Notes under the pieces: model-generated | Told to the model about the DNA's origin: nothing | Databases searched by the model: none | The model's input: the letters and a program-made list of their open reading frames with translations, nothing else | Made by a program: the position numbers and the translations under genes | Source: Stictocephala bisonia | Taxonomy: Eukaryota; Arthropoda; Insecta; Hemiptera; Membracidae | DNA: 64,000 nucleotides | Reading direction: 5' to 3' | Assembly: GCA_035578905.1 (NCBI GenBank) | Contig: JAQJVL010000248.1 | Coordinates: 976,501 to 1,040,500, forward strand | Shown here: piece by piece, positions 1-14,200 of the stretch | How the letters are laid out: every line of letters begins with the position of its first letter | Numbering within the stretch: the stretch's first letter is position 1

Positions 1-1733
1 GCAGAGCTGAGGACACGTGTTCATCCTCTGTACGTGAGATCATTGGCAAGCTCCTAGTTGTCAGTGCCGTCTCCCAACCATATTGGACAAAGATTTAATG
101 TGATGTATTTATCAGAGCAGAGCTGAGGACACGTGTTCATCCTCTGTACGTGAGGCCATTGGGAAGCTAGTTGTCAGTGCCGTCTCCCAACCATATTGGA
201 CAAAGATTTAATGTGATGTATTTATCAGAGCAGAGCTGAGGACACGTGTTCATCCTCTGTACGTGAGGCCATTGACAAGCTAGTTGTCAGTGCCGTCTCC
301 CAACCATATTGGACAAAGATTTAATGTGATGTATTTATCAGAGCAGAGCTGAGGACACGTGTTCATCCTCTGTACGTGAGATCATTGGCAAGCTCCTAGT
401 TGTCAGTGCCGTCTCCCAACCATATTCGACAAAGACTTGGTGTGATGTATTTATCAGAGTATATCTGAGGACACGTGTTCATCCTCTGTACGTGAGGCCA
501 TTGACAAGCTAGTTGTCAGTGCCGTCTCCCAACCATATTGGACAAAGATTTAATGTGATGTATTTATCAGAGCAGAGCTGAGGACACGTGTTCATCCTCT
601 GTACGTGAGATCATTGGCAAGCCTAGTTGTCAGTGCCGTCTCCCAACCATATTCGACAAAGACTTGATGTGATGTATTTATCAGAGAAGAGCTGAGGACA
701 CGTGTTCATCCTCTGTACGTGGGATCATTGGCAAGCCTAGTTGTCAGTGCCGTCTCCCAACCATATTCGACAAAGACTTAGTGTGATGTTTATCAGATCA
801 GAGCTGAGAACGTGTGTTCATCCTCTGTACGTAAGGCCATTGGCAAGCTAGTTGTCAGTGCCGTCTCCTAACCATATTCGACAAAGACTTGATGTGATGT
901 ATTTATCAGAGTAGAGCTGAGGACACGTGTTCATCCTCTGTACGTGAGATCATTGGCAAGCTCCTAGTTGTCAGTGCCGTCTCCCAACCATATTCGACAA
1001 AGACTTAATGTGATGTATTTATCAGAGTAGAGCTGAGGACACGTGTTCATCCTCTGTACGTGAGGCCATTGGGAAGCTAGTTGTCAGTGCCGTCTCCCAA
1101 CCATATTGGACAAAGACTTAGTGTGATGTTATCAGTGCAGAGCTGAGGACACGTGTTCATCCTCTGTACGTGAGGCCATTGACAAACTAGTTGTCAGTGC
1201 CGTCTCCCAACCATATTCGACAAAGACTTGGTGTGATGTATTTATCAGAGCAGAGCTGAGGACACGTGTTCATCCTCTTTATGTGAGGCCATTGGCAAGC
1301 TAGTTGTCAGTGCCGTCTCCCAACCATATTGGACAAAGACTTAGTGTGATGTTATCAGAGCAGAGCTGAGGACACGTGTTCATCCTCTGTACGTGAGATC
1401 ATTGGCAAGCTAGTTGTCAGTGCCGTCTCCCAACCATATTCGACAAAGACTTGGTGTGATGTATTTATCAGAGTAGAGCTGAGGACACGTGTTCATCCTC
1501 TGTATGTGAGGCAATTGGCAAGCTCCTAGTTGTCAGTGCCTGTACGTGAGATCATTGGCAAGCTAGTTGTCAGTGCCGTCTCCCAACCATATTCGACAAA
1601 GACTTGGTGTGATGTATTTATCAGAGTAGAGCTGAGGACACGTGTTCATCCTCTGTACGTGAGGCCATTGACAAGCTAGTTGTCAGTGCCGTCTCCCAAC
1701 CATATTGGACAAAGACTTAGTGTGATGCCTTTA
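1..1733. repeat. Tandem array, ~117-bp unit (about 15 copies, cut by window edge)
   Basis: Units begin GCAGAGCTGAGGACACGTGT and recur about every 117 bp (positions 1, 118, 235 and onward). Copies differ by small indels and by variant blocks such as ATCATTGGCAAGCTCC versus GCCATTGACAAGC. Around 1,500-1,560 there is an internal partial duplication. Each unit carries the palindrome ACACGTGT. No reading frame is maintained, so this is non-coding minisatellite or satellite DNA. The left end lies outside the window. Confidence 0.97.
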
Positions 1734-2700
1734 TAAGTGTGTAGGAGATCCATATATTCCATGTTTACTGCTCACAAATAAATCATTACTTTGTGTATAA
1801 ATTTCTTATGTACTATAAATTTATTATGTACTACCTGCCAAATGTATGGACTTAAAATAATTTGATACATGTTTAAAACTAAGTTCGACTTGAACGATTT
1901 TGCTTTTTTGAAAGTTATATACCTTATTTAACCGGAATTTAGATTCAACAGACCCGCAGCACTCGATTTCCTGTTCATTTAATTTCTATAAATTGACCCC
2001 TCTATTTAGGTTTAATCTGACATAATTTATAAGTTCATACTTTCATTTGACTCGTTTCTCTCTCTCAACGTTAAAGTGATTAGCTCACTTTGCCTTTTTT
2101 TATATTCTCCTGTTTAATTCACTGATTTTTTTTTTACAAGACATGTTTGTGGTTCCTTTATAATTGTTAAGTAATACATTTGTTGCTTTAGTAAATAAAC
2201 CCGTACCCTTGTAACTCTAGTGAAAAGAAATTTGTTTGTTTTATCTCTATTGTTATTTTAAAATAGTTTGAAGTGAATGTGAAATGAAATTAGTACAATG
2301 GAATAGGACAATTCAAATATAAACAATACTTTGACGGAACTGTATGTCATGGTTCATAATGAGCAGGTTCGTAGTTAGACCTGAACGAACCCAGAACAGC
2401 ACCAAGCGTGAACTATCCTTTTGCATTAGTGTTCAACGTAATAATTGATTTGGATTTCTGACGGAGCATGGCCCGAACCACAATAAAACCACTCTAAAAA
2501 AACTTTGAACAAACTCAGTAACAGTTACAACGGAACATAATACAGTAATAAAGGTTTAACCGATAAAACAATTCCTTGCTATCAATATAAGAGGTATTTC
2601 TCTAACTTCTTATTTCTTTGACGTTTGATTATTGTAATGTGTCCATGACAGTAGTATATTTTCTAGGAAGATAGTTTTTACAAAATAAATTAATATCTTG
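1734..2700. other. AT-rich spacer, no gene seen
   Basis: Low-complexity AT-rich DNA with poly-T runs. I see no long reading frame, no tandem repeat and no recognisable element. Confidence 0.6.
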
Positions 2701-3602
2701 TATTAGAAAATTTTACTTCTTAAAAAACTGCTGTGACGAAAAGTTATTGAGAATTTTATACTGTGCATTAATTCAATCTAGGTTGCAATATGCAATTCAG
2801 TGTTGGGGCGGGACGTTTAAATACCATATAGAGAAATTGCGAGTTGTACAAAATCATTTTATTAGAATCATATTAGGAAAGTCTATGAGAGAAAGTTCCT
2901 ATCCTCTTTTTTGTCATTTGAAAATACTCCCTATACAACACTTTTTTGTTTATAAGGTATTAAGATTGTTTTATATCAGAAGTGGTAACATTGGAACTTT
3001 TGAATTAATTTATAGTGCTAGACGTAACTTTCAGAATACCTTTCGATTACCTAAAGTCAATAGATCTTCATTTAGACAGTCTTTTAGTTATCTTGGTCCA
3101 AAGTACTTTAACAAATTGCCTCTTGAAATCAAATTATGAAACTCATTTAATAGTTTTTATAGATCTTTAAAAATATGGTTATTCTCGTTAGATGATACTA
3201 ATTTCCTAAACAGTGTTTTATCTTAGTAACTTGTTGTTTTAAATTTAATAAATAACTTAATTATTAAAAAAAAACATATTTTTTGTTGTTTGTTCAGAAT
3301 ATAACTTAGGTCACTTCACATATTTTTACATAATAATTAGTATTAAAAAGAAAGCTTTTTTTGTTCTTTTTATGAATAGTATTTTTTATTAATTGTAATG
3401 TTTAATTGTGGCATTATATTTAGTTAAGGTGACACAGAAGACGGCAGTTAAAGTGATGGACTGGACTCTGTTTTTTATATTTCATGTATTTAGTTGCGCT
3501 GTCACAATACTGGTAAACGTGGCAGTGTAATTCCGAGTTGTTGTTTTGTTGTTTTTACATTTGTATTATTACTGAATAAATCATTATTCTCATTATTCTC
3601 AT
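2700..3602 (+). mobile_element. 5'-truncated LINE with 3' UTR and short tandem tail
   Basis: Downstream of the RT remnant is an AT-rich 3' UTR containing ACGGCAGTTAAAGTGATGG. It ends in AATAAATC followed by the tandem tail ATTATTCTC ATTATTCTC at about 3,578-3,601, typical of LINEs that end in a short repeat instead of poly-A. The 5' limit is uncertain because the element is truncated. Confidence 0.6.
2747..3226 (+). pseudogene. Non-LTR retrotransposon reverse transcriptase, C-terminal remnant
   Basis: The frame encodes the region downstream of the RT catalytic core of Jockey/CR1-like LINEs. A YCALIQSRLQYAIQCWGG block is followed by LRVVQNHFIRIILG, the usual connection between RT and C-terminal helices. 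Translation reads on past a TGA at 3,137-3,139, where TGG is expected in a KLWNSF context, to a TAG at 3,224-3,226. That stop is therefore probably a decayed tryptophan codon. The endonuclease and RT catalytic motifs are missing, so this is a 5'-truncated dead copy, as is usual for LINEs. The family and strand are clear; the exact clade is not. Confidence 0.8.
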
Positions 3603-4556
3603 ATTGCTACATTCTTTATGTTTCTTGAAAAAAATATATATATATAATTAAAATTTAATAATTGTTAGTTTTTTGTAATTGTGATGAATAATTATTACTA
3701 TTAGTATTCTTTGTTTACTAGTTCAATTACACCCATTTCCAATTTTCTCCAAGAAAAGCTGTAATTTTTTTTAAACAAAGTGGGCTATCCGTAAAAAGTA
3801 GATAAAATAAATTATTCGTTAAATGTTACAATATATTCAAATGCTATGGTAATTTTACCCAGTCTCTTATTGTTATTACTATTTTTTTAACTTCATTCGC
3901 CATTTCACATACTGTAGGTCTGCAGGCTTGTGCGACTGCAGGTATTCAGCGGGTCAAATATTGACCGTTAGCTCAGTTTGGATTCGAACATTAACTACTA
4001 AGCTAACACACTGGCAAACTTAATTTCATACTTTGTATGCTCTCCTGACTTTGTTAATGATCAAGTGGTTCTAACTAATTAAAATACGTGTATTATTATG
4101 AGTTTCTCCTCTGGATGGATCTTACAGCCTAACGTAAATTATTTAGTGTGAGTTTTTCTTTATTTGTGGTTACTCATAAGAAATATCCTAAAAGCCTTAA
4201 AAGGAATATTTTTGGACTTTAAATTTAATGTTTACGTGAAGGATTTACTATTCCTATATTCTTCATTAAGGTCATTACTGCCAAACAAGGAAGTATTTAT
4301 TATGGTTACAAAAGGTGTACAGTGAACAACGTTTTTATTCTTATGAAAGTAGGTTGTTAGAACGTAAATTTACCACACTCTGACTAATTGAGAAGTAACG
4401 ATTTCATCCTAAATATTGACACGTAAGTCATTGCTTACGTTTTCTGATGGTAGACAGACACAAATCCATACTAATAACAAATAAAAATAAAATCGATAAA
4501 CAATTAATGACAGTGATTGTGCCTGTAGCACCGACAGTAACTTGCTATGTACCGTG
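3603..4556. other. AT-rich spacer, no gene seen
   Basis: No reading frame with recognisable content and no clear repeat was found. The interval ends where the next minisatellite begins. Confidence 0.5.
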
Positions 4557-5432
4557 TAGCCAACCCACACACGTACAGTGTTATGGACACACCCACCTAC
4601 CCACCCTTACACGTACAGTGTTATGGACACACCCACCTACCTATACATGTGCAGTAATATGAACCCACCCACCTACCCACCCTTACACGAACAGTGTTAT
4701 GGACACACCCACCTACCTATACACGTGCAGTAATATGAACCCATCCACCTACCCACCATTACACACACAGTGTTATGGACACACCCACCTGCCTATACCT
4801 GTGCAGTAATATGAACCCACACCCACCTACCCACCCCTGCACGTACAGTGTTATGGACACACCCACCTGCCTATACACGTGCAGTAATATGAACCCACCC
4901 ACCTACCTATCCATACATGTACAGTGTTATGGACACACCCACCTGCCTATACATGTGCAGTAATATGAACCCACACCCACCTACCCACCCCTGCACGTAC
5001 AGTGTTATGGACACACCCACCTGCCTATAAATGTGCAGTAATATGAACCCACCCAAACACGTACGGTACAGTAATATGAACCCATACACCCACCCATACA
5101 CGTACATTTATACGAAGCCACCCACCCATACACGTATAGTAATACGGAGCTACTCACCCATACTCTTACAGTGTTATGGACCCAGCCACCCATCTATACA
5201 CGTACAGGAATATAGAGCCCCCTACCCAAATACGTACAGTAATATGGACTCACTCGCCCATACACGTTTAATAATATGGACCCACCCACCCATACACGTA
5301 CATTTATACGAAGCCACCCACACATACACGTATAGTAATACGGAGCTAGCCACCCATACTCTTACACTGTTATGGACCCAACCACCCATCTATACACGTA
5401 CAGGAATATGGAGCCACCCACCCAAACACTTA
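4557..5432. repeat. C-rich minisatellite, 36/40-bp units (CCCACC...TACACGTACAGT)
   Basis: The units alternate between 36 and 40 bp. They contain CCCACC followed by TACACGTACAGTGTTATGG, or the variant GTGCAGTAATATGAACC. The right half (about 5,040-5,430) is more diverged. Unit lengths near multiples of three give several artefactual reading frames on both strands. The sequence is related to the arrays at 5,978, 20,185, 22,160 and 38,090. Confidence 0.93.
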
Positions 5433-5977
5433 CATTGGTTCTTTCACTAAACTATAAATATTATGTAATTTTAGTTTAACTTTCTTCCGATTATGAAACA
5501 ACCAGTTTTTATTCATTTAGTCAAGTATCAGAAATTACGTAAAATACAGTTTGTTATCTGCGAGCAGTTTGATTGATTTATATCTGGAGTTTAATTCATT
5601 TTAATTTTATTATTACATTCCAACGACGAACAGCCAATATAAATAGTCAAACACCCTATGGCAAAAACTGTTTAATTTTTTGCATTTTTCTATTTATAAC
5701 GCATATTATGTTGATTATCTTTTGAAAATCTTAACTAGTATTTGATAGTAATATTTCAACTAACTAAATGTTTACTTAGACTTTTGGCCACTTTGTTTAC
5801 TTATTATTATCATTCAATTATTATTTTTGTAATTGATTGACTGAGTATTTACTGTATAGAGTGTGGCTGTGAAATACAACTCTCTTTGTTTTTAATGAAT
5901 TTTTCATCCCCATCGGATAATTCAACGTATTCTTGGTAGTTACTGGCAGTCCATGACGGATTTTCCGAGTGGCTTTT
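5433..5977. other. AT-rich spacer, no gene seen
   Basis: Nothing recognisable. A short antisense frame at its right side belongs to the neighbouring degenerate repeat. Confidence 0.5.
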
Positions 5978-6257
5978 ATTCACAGCCCTCACAGTAATGA
6001 CGTTACGTTGACAACTCTCCCACTGACTGTCACACCGTGGCGTTGACAACTCTTTCACTAACCCTTACAGTAATGACATTGACGACTCTCCCACCAACCC
6101 TCATAGTAATGATATTGATGACTCTCCCACCAACCCACAATAATGACGTTGACAACAATCCCATTGACTCTCACACTATGACGTTGTCGACTCTCTAATG
6201 ACCCTCACACTAATGACATTGTAAATCCCCCACTGACCCTCAAACTAATGATATTGA
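5978..6257. repeat. Degenerate ~36-bp minisatellite
   Basis: About seven diverged units of the form CCCTCACAGTAATGACATTG followed by ACAACTCTCCCACTGA. Spacing and the ACAGTAATGA core match the C-rich 36-bp family at 4,557 and 20,185, so this looks like an older relative. Confidence 0.75.
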
Positions 6258-7539
6258 TATCTTTTTAATTGATCTATTCCGCTAAATATTATTTCGCATG
6301 CTGTAAATTAAGACTTAATGACTGTCGTAAGTCATAAGTCATTTAGAAAGCGTAAACTACGTTAAGTTATTAATTTGATATCTTATCAAAGTTGGACATT
6401 ATCACTACAAATAGTGTTTAATTAACTTAAGAAAATAAGACCTTTAATATGAAAATGTTATTCGATGGTGAACTTTCTCAATACACCCTAATTATGATAT
6501 TTTGCTTTGTGTCGGTTATCTCAGATTGTAATATCGTCTGTCGTGTGGGATGACTTTATTATATTTGATAGGAGAATAAAAAATAATAATAAAGTTGAAA
6601 TTTTTAAGGGTAATTTTGTTTAATGAATGACTCAGCTACTGTGCATCTCGGTATACATTAATGAAAAATCAAATTTGATCAGCGTCTTTTTGTTTTGAGG
6701 TTATTTTTTTAAGTAGTGAAAATGCGAAATAATGTACATTAGCCTGCAAGTTGTAATTCAGTCCAAAACATAAATTCATAATAAATTGTTTTCATTCGCA
6801 TTTGTATAATTATTTATAACCAGTTATTAACAATAAAATCCAAGGAAGAAAATATTACACTATATAATCGTAAATATTTACCATAAAACTACCAAACATG
6901 TCAACAATTGAAGGATTATTTCCGGTGTCTGAAAGTCATTAAAACTGCAACAGTTTACCATTTTAAATGTGAACATGAAAAGTGCCTATGTTATAAAAAT
7001 AAAAGTTTAGGTTTCAAACAAAGTTTTATTATTGAAATAAGGTGGACTATAATTTTCCATAGGCTACTGTAAGTAATTTTCTTACGCTCTTTGCTTGAAA
7101 AAACAAAACGCGCACTAAAATTTACCTGACTATGTAAGTATAAGGATAAAGTTTCAAAAGTGCGTACTCTTTTGTTATTATATTAACACTGAACAGATTT
7201 TTTTAATAATTGTGTTTATTTTTAACTAATTTAAACAAACTTTAACTAACCTTGTCACATGTTGAGGTCCTTATAAACTATCCTCAACATAGAGCTATCA
7301 ATTTATCTGAGGTACAATTAGCATATAAAGAGGACACAATAAAATAAATGGCTGTTTCTAAATAGACATTTACTACTACAAATTATAAACCAATTCATCA
7401 TTATTTACTATCATTTATTCTCGTATGATTTCATTTAATGAACACAAAGTGTTCCGTACTAATCATTATTTATATTTAGCTTAGTTTTAGAGATTAAGAT
7501 GTCTCATGCCACCTTATCAATTAATATGTAATTAATTTA
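6258..7539. other. AT-rich spacer, no gene seen
   Basis: No coding potential, tandem repeat or element terminus was recognised on either strand. Confidence 0.5.
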
Positions 7540-8461
7540 TAAGATCTGCAATGTCAACATATATTATAAAGTTAAATCACACAATGATTCAAATTCCCTG
7601 GCAATAATTACACTCTCACTCTATGGATAACTATGGAATTACTCCACTTTTGTAAACACCTGACTTCCGACTTTTGTTACTCAATATCCCCTGAATATAT
7701 TGCACGTATATTTTAATGAATGATTGAAAGGAATGTTTCCTATAATCTCTATAGATTTCAGAACCTTTTCAAGAAAAAAAATTCTTTTCTTATCAATTTC
7801 AGAGACAACGTTTTCTGGAATTCTAGAGTTTGTAAAATCAATTACTTGGTAATGTCGTGGCCTCGTGAAATGTATAGTTACGATACATTACTTTCATATA
7901 CGTAAATAAATCCAGTGCTGTTTAATCAATTTAAATCAATGTAAATTTTAAATTTTATTGAGATTTCAAATTAATTGATTTAAATCAATTTAAAATAAAT
8001 ACATTTACTTACGCACTTAAAAGAAACGTATCGTACCAAAACAGTACGTCAGGATTTCATTGCAAACAAGTAATTAATTTTACGACCTCTAGAAGTCAAA
8101 GAAACGTTGCTTCAGGAAATTGATAAGAACTTTTTTATTGAAAAGTTAAAAATGTATAAAACTTATAAAAAACATTCCTGTCACCCACGTAAATGGGTGC
8201 AATAAATTAACGGGGTTTTAGTAATAAAAGTGTAAATTTGAAGCACAGTGAAAACTAGTTAAAATTCAGGTACTTTTTTCTTCCAACTAGGATTAAAATG
8301 ATTAAAAATTAAAATGAAGTTTAAATACGCAGACTGTATTTTATAACGAGCAATTAAACTAGGAAAACAATGGTGTGATTGGATTTCTCGTAGGCCTCGT
8401 AATTTCTTAGTAAACAACCTTCAAACTTGGGTAGATATAATATCTCCTGTCGTAGTTATTT
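7540..8461. mobile_element. Foldback (long inverted-repeat) element, family A, copy 1
   Basis: The left arm holds CTTATCAATTTC, a diverged ACGTTT and CTAGAG block, and CATTACTTTCATATACGTAA near 7,887. The right arm holds the reverse order: TTACTTACGC near 8,008, GACCTCTAGAAGTCAAAG, then AGGAAATTGATAAG. Outer parts match too: AATCACACAATG near 7,575 against AACAATGGTGTGATT near 8,368. The arms are strongly diverged, so this copy is old. The same sequence, in the same arrangement, recurs at 57,328-58,299. A 61-residue frame in the left arm is incidental. The left border is approximate. Confidence 0.75.
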
Positions 8462-8736
8462 TACATGGTTATAGTTACGGTGTATCTCTAGGTGAAAATA
8501 TCGGCCGGAACTGTTATGTCGACAATAGTGATGTAATACTCGAAGTGGAGCAAAACCCAATTCCATAATGGCGCTGACATCGCTCGTGAGACATCAGCCT
8601 GTATTTGGCCACAGGTGAACTCAAGACTCTCACATCTTTGGTCAAATATTAAAAATAATCCAGAAATAAATTGTTATTGTTTCAAGATAATAAGTGAGCC
8701 CGAATCTTTAAACATATTATTTGTTATTGATTGGTT

Positions 8737-8945
8737 TCATCATAGATTATAGAAAGAAACAGACCGTCAAAGGCAATGCATTTGCTGTAGACACGCGCCT
8801 TTACTGCTATATAACGATGATTGTTTTCAAATGAGCACTCGAACAACTTTACTGTTTGGCGTACTATTAGCTCAACTGGAAACACGCACCTCTAGAATTA
8901 TGTAAACTGAACATGAATATAATTTACATTAAATTGATATTCGGT
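8737..8945 (+). repeat. Dispersed repeat C, copy 1
   Basis: Shares an ordered set of blocks with 26,544-26,790 and 54,072-54,380: AAACAGACCGTC, AAGGCAATGCATTTGCTGTAG, a GAGCACTCG block, then CTGTTTGGCGTACTA and CTCAAC. All three copies lie in the same orientation. There is no coding potential; it is probably a SINE or MITE remnant. Confidence 0.7.
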
Positions 8946-10164
8946 TATGTACTTTTCAGAAATGATAGATTTAAATTACAAAGTATTATTTATAAGAAAT
9001 ACATTTAATAGCCTGAATGTGAGTACCAGAAAACCTGGAAACCGATTTTGAGTTTTGAAAATAGTAAATTACGAAGTTGGAGCTTGATTCTAAAACATAT
9101 ATTAATAATTCTTGTGATGCTTTTTTTGAAACCTCAGTCTGATATTTTATCTCTTCCTTTCAATTTTGGGCATAATATACCACATTTAAAAAAAAAACTT
9201 AGGGAAATAAAGATTAGTTAGAACCGCTCTATAATTACAGATTTTAAATGGTGTGGTTACTTTGTTCTGACAGCGAAAGAAATCAGTAAATTTGTTTACT
9301 AAAGAAAAAATTTCCTGGCAAGCCATAACTACTTGATATGTCAAAATCAATATCCATATTGATTAATACGGTGCACTGGCACTGCGCCGTGAACAAAATG
9401 TCATCCCTCAAAACGCACTGGGACTACGCCACAGCGGTCTTCCTTTTGACGATTTCATTCCTGGAAAATGTCATGGAGTGGTTCTTTCTTCGTTTTCATC
9501 CTATCTCAATGCATTCTTATGAATTATCAATAAAATAGTTAAGGCATTTCATTGTGCTAATTAAATGTCAAATAAGTTCCGATCTATGCAAGGGATATTT
9601 TTGAATCTAAACATATAAAACTCTTATTATTTGCAAAAGCATAATTTATTTCAAAACTAAATGTTTTAAGAATTAATGAATAATATAGAATACGAAATTT
9701 AACACTCTTCTATTTATATAATTTCTTATTTTAAACTAATAAATTAATATTGTTGAAAATCAAGCTGATGGAAAATAAATGAGGTTTGATTGAATCTCTG
9801 CTAGCTAAAATTATTGTGCTTAAAAAATAAAAACGAATGAACAAATTCAATGATATGTTAACTAACAAATCAAATATGGGTAAAATATATGCACTATTCA
9901 GTCAAAAATTCAAATAATTTCATTTAAAAAATTCCAAACAAAATTAGAAACTACAAATAACAGAAGTACACAAGTTAGGTAGAAGAAGGAACGACAAAAT
10001 ATCAAATTTCAAAATACAAATTATAAATATACAAAGTCAGTTTGTAAAAGTCACATACGAGATTATAAATTATTAATCAGTTTACATAATTACAGTTAAG
10101 GTAACCCCGTACACTTATTTAAAAAAAGGGTATAAACTGTAAGTTGATAATTCAAAGCCCTTGT
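8946..10164. other. AT-rich spacer, no gene seen
   Basis: A 66-residue frame at 9,338-9,538 has no recognisable motif. Nothing else stands out. Confidence 0.5.
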
Positions 10165-10480
10165 GGTGGCCGCCCCTAAGTTGAGCTTGTTGCGCGGCAG
10201 GATAGAGTGAGAGACTGATAGAGGGCAGCGCGGCCGCCTGGAGTGAGAGGGGAGATTATAAATTGCCATGAGAATGAGAGAGAAAGGAAACGGCGGACAA
10301 GGGTATTGGGTTGGGCTCGTCGCATTATTCTTTAACCAGCGCTGCGTATCGGCAGTCGCGCTAAGCTTGTTTCGTCTGCTTCAGGAAGTCTGACTCTTTT
10401 TGCTTCTTATAAATCTGTATTCATTGGCGATTGCCACACAGGCGGATCCAGGCAGGGGTGAGGGGCAGCCAGCACTGTGA
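10165..10480. repeat. GC-rich dispersed repeat D, copy 1
   Basis: An abrupt GC-rich island in AT-rich DNA (GCGCGGCCGCC, GGCAGTCGCGCTAAG). The segment about 10,300-10,400 matches the reverse complement of 54,462-54,575, including the GCGCTGCGTATCGGCAGTCG region and a GTCTGCTTCAGGAAGTC block. No reading frame spans it. It is a dispersed element, not a CpG-island promoter as far as can be seen. Confidence 0.65.
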
Positions 10481-11264
10481 GCATATATATTAAAAAGCAC
10501 ATAAGTGTGATATGCTAAATTTAGCAAATATAAGTAAATTTTAGTTAGATTATTGAATGATCGAAGGGGTAATATTGAGGTATTGTATCAGAACTACAAC
10601 TAGGGAAGATCGTATGGCTGGCCTTACTCAACACACAAAGAGATAATACAGACCTAGTCGATGCAAATAAGACTGTGGAGAGGAAGTTGAACTTTATAAT
10701 TAGAGCAAACTAATCAATGAATTATTTATTTTCCTTAAAGTAGTTATTCAGGAAAACTTGAAAATAGACTGGAACATTACTAACCGTTATTGTCAGTGCA
10801 CATTACAAGAAAATGTATAAAATAAAATGTGGAGTTCAACAGTTAGCATAAAAATACTATCGTTGTTAGCAAATTTATTTATTTTAAATGCTTAGTAATT
10901 AATTATACACTTAGTCTTTAATCCCATAATATTTTGCTTTATATGTTCACAATATCTGTAATTTCTCTGCTTGAAATTTGTCTCTTTGGAATAAATTCTG
11001 TTAAATTTGATAATTTAAAATATCCAAAAACACACTTTTACATAGCATTTCTGTCTTTCAAAACCACTCCACGGGAGCATCAACAGTTCCTTCATACCTA
11101 TTGTAATCACCCAAGGTATGAACCGTTACCTTGGAACAACGACCGCGTAAAAAGTAAGAAAACCAAAATGTTAAAGATTACAGATCTCCATAGAATACTA
11201 TGGAAGCTTTACCATCAGTAATAAAAAAAATACTTAAGAGTATGTAATATTGCATGTGTATTAT
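10481..11264. other. AT-rich spacer, no supported gene
   Basis: A 95-residue frame at 10,934-11,221 has no domain or composition that supports a gene. No repeat was seen. Confidence 0.5.
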
Positions 11265-14200
11265 CAGTAATACACAGGTAAGAATAGACAAGATATACAA
11301 TGCACATGCGATACAGTCCAATTTTCTAAGTGCTCAACTTGAGAAAGCAATCACATTCATAAAATACACGATGTACATGTGATACATTCCAGTACATTAC
11401 AGTAATGTATTTCACCTCAACTTGAGTAAACTATAACATACATGAGATGCACGGTACACGTGTGATATAGACAGATAACTGTAAGTGCAGTGTATTACCT
11501 CGACTTGAGTAAACTATAACATACATGAGATGCACGGTACACGTGTGATATAGACAGATAACTGTAAGTGCAGTGTATTACCTCGACTTGAGTAAACTAT
11601 ATCATACATGAGATGCACGATACACATGTGATATAGTCGGACACCTGAAAGTGCAGTGTATCACCTCGACTTGAGTAAACTATATCATACATGAGATGCA
11701 CGATACACATGTGATATAGTCGTACACCTGAAAGTGCAGTGTATCACCTCGACTTGAGTAAACTATATCATACATGAGATGCACGATACACATGTGATAT
11801 AGTCGGACACCTGAAAGTGCAGTGTATTACCTCGACTTGAGTAAACTATATCATACATGAGATGCACGGTACACATGTGATATAGTCGGACACCTGAAAG
11901 TGCAGTGTATCACCTCGACTTGAGTAAACTATAACATACATGAGATGCACGGTACACATGTGATATATTCGGACACCTGAAAGTGCAGTGTATCACCTCG
12001 ACTTGAGTAAACTATATCATACATGAGATGCACGATACACATGTGATATAGTCGGACACCTGAAAGTGCAGTGTATCACCTCGACTTGAGTAAACTATAA
12101 CATACATGAGATGCACAGTACACATGTGATATAGTCGGATACTTGAAAGTGCAATGTATAACTTCGACTTGAGTAAACTATATCATACATGAGATGCACG
12201 ATACACATGTGATATAGTCGGACACCTGAAAGTGCAGTGTATCACCTCGACTTGAGTAAACTATAACATACATGAGATGCACGGTACACGTGTGATATAG
12301 ACGGATACCTGTAAGTGCAGTGTATCACCTCGACTTGAGTAAACTATAACATACATGAGATGCATGGTACACGTGTGATATAGTCGGATACATGTAAGTG
12401 CAGTGTATCACCTCGACTTGAGTAAACTATAACATACATGAGATGCACGGTACACGTGTGATATAGACGGATAACTGTAAGTGCAGTGTATCAACTCGAC
12501 TTGAGTAAACTATAACATACATGAGATGCATGGTACACGTGTGATATAGTCGGATACCTGTAAGTGCAGTGTATCACCTCGACTTGAGTAAACTATAACA
12601 TACATGAGATTTATGGTACACGTGTGATATAGTCGGATACCTGTCAGTGCAGTTTATCACCTCGAGTTGAGTAAACTATAACATACATGAGATGCACGGT
12701 ACACGTGTGATATAGACGGATAACTGTAAGTGCAGTGTATCAACTCGACTTGAGTAAACTATAACATACATGAGATGCACGGTACACGTGTGATATAGAC
12801 GGATAACTGTAAGTGCAGTGTATCAACTCGACTTGAGTAAACTATAACATACATGAGATGCATGGTACACGTGTGATATAGTCGGATACCTGTAAGTGCA
12901 GTGTATCACCTCGACTTGAGTAAACTATAACATACATGAGATTTATGGTACACGTGTGATATAGTTGGATACCTGTCAGTGCAGTTTATCACCTCGAGTT
13001 GAGTAAACTATAACATACATGAGATGCACGGTACACGTGTGATATAGACGGATAACTGTAAGTGCAGTGTATCAACTCGACTTGAGTAAACTATAACATA
13101 CATGAGATGCACGGTACACGTGTGATATAGACGGATAACTGTAAGTGCAGTGTATCACCTCGACTTGAGTAAACTATAACATACATGAGATGCACAGTAC
13201 ACATGTGATATAGTCGGATACCTGTAAGTGCAGTGTATCACCTCGACTTGAGTAAACTATAACATACATGAGATGCACAGTACACATGTGATATAGTCGG
13301 ATACCTGTAAGTGCAGTGTATCACTTCGACTTGAGTAAACTATATCATACATGAGATGCACGATACACATGTGATATAGTCGGACACCTGAAAGTGCAGT
13401 GTATTAACTCGACTTGAGTAAACTATAACATACATGAGATGCACGGTACACATGTGATATAGTCGGATACCTGTAAGTGCAGTGTATCACCTCGACTTGA
13501 GTAAACTATAACATACATGAGATGCACAGTACACATGTGATATAGTCGGATACCTGTAAGTGCAGTGTATCACCTCGACTTGAGTAAACTATAACATACA
13601 TGAGATGCACAGTACACATGTGATATAGTCGGATACCTGTAAGTGCAGTGTATCACTTCGACTTGAGTAAACTATAACATACATGAGATGCACGGTACAC
13701 ATGTGATATAGTCGGATACCTGTAAGTGCAGTGTATCACCTCGACTTGAGTAAACTATAACATACATGAGATGCACAGTACACATGTGATATAGTCGGAT
13801 ACCTGTAAGTGCAGTGTATCAACTCGACTTGAGTAAACTATAACATACATGAGATGCACGGTACACATGTGATATAGTCGGATACCTGTAAGTGCAGTGT
13901 ATCACTTCAACTTGAGTAAACTATTACATACATGAGATACACGGTACTCATGTGATATATTCGGATACCTGAAAATGTAGTGTATCACCTCGACTTTAGT
14001 AAACTATTACATACATGAGATGCACAATACACATGTGATATTGTCGGATACCTGTCAGTGCAGTGTATTACGTCGACTTGAGTAAACTATTACATACATG
14101 AGATGCACAGTACACATGTGATATAGTCGGATACCTGTAAGTGCAGTGTATCACCTCGACTTGATTAAACTATAACATACATGAGATGCTCGGTTCACAT

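Noticed and set aside
1..1733. Possible CRISPR-like array
   Set aside because: The whole 117-bp unit repeats; there are no unique spacers between short repeats, and the genome is eukaryotic. The same holds for the other arrays.
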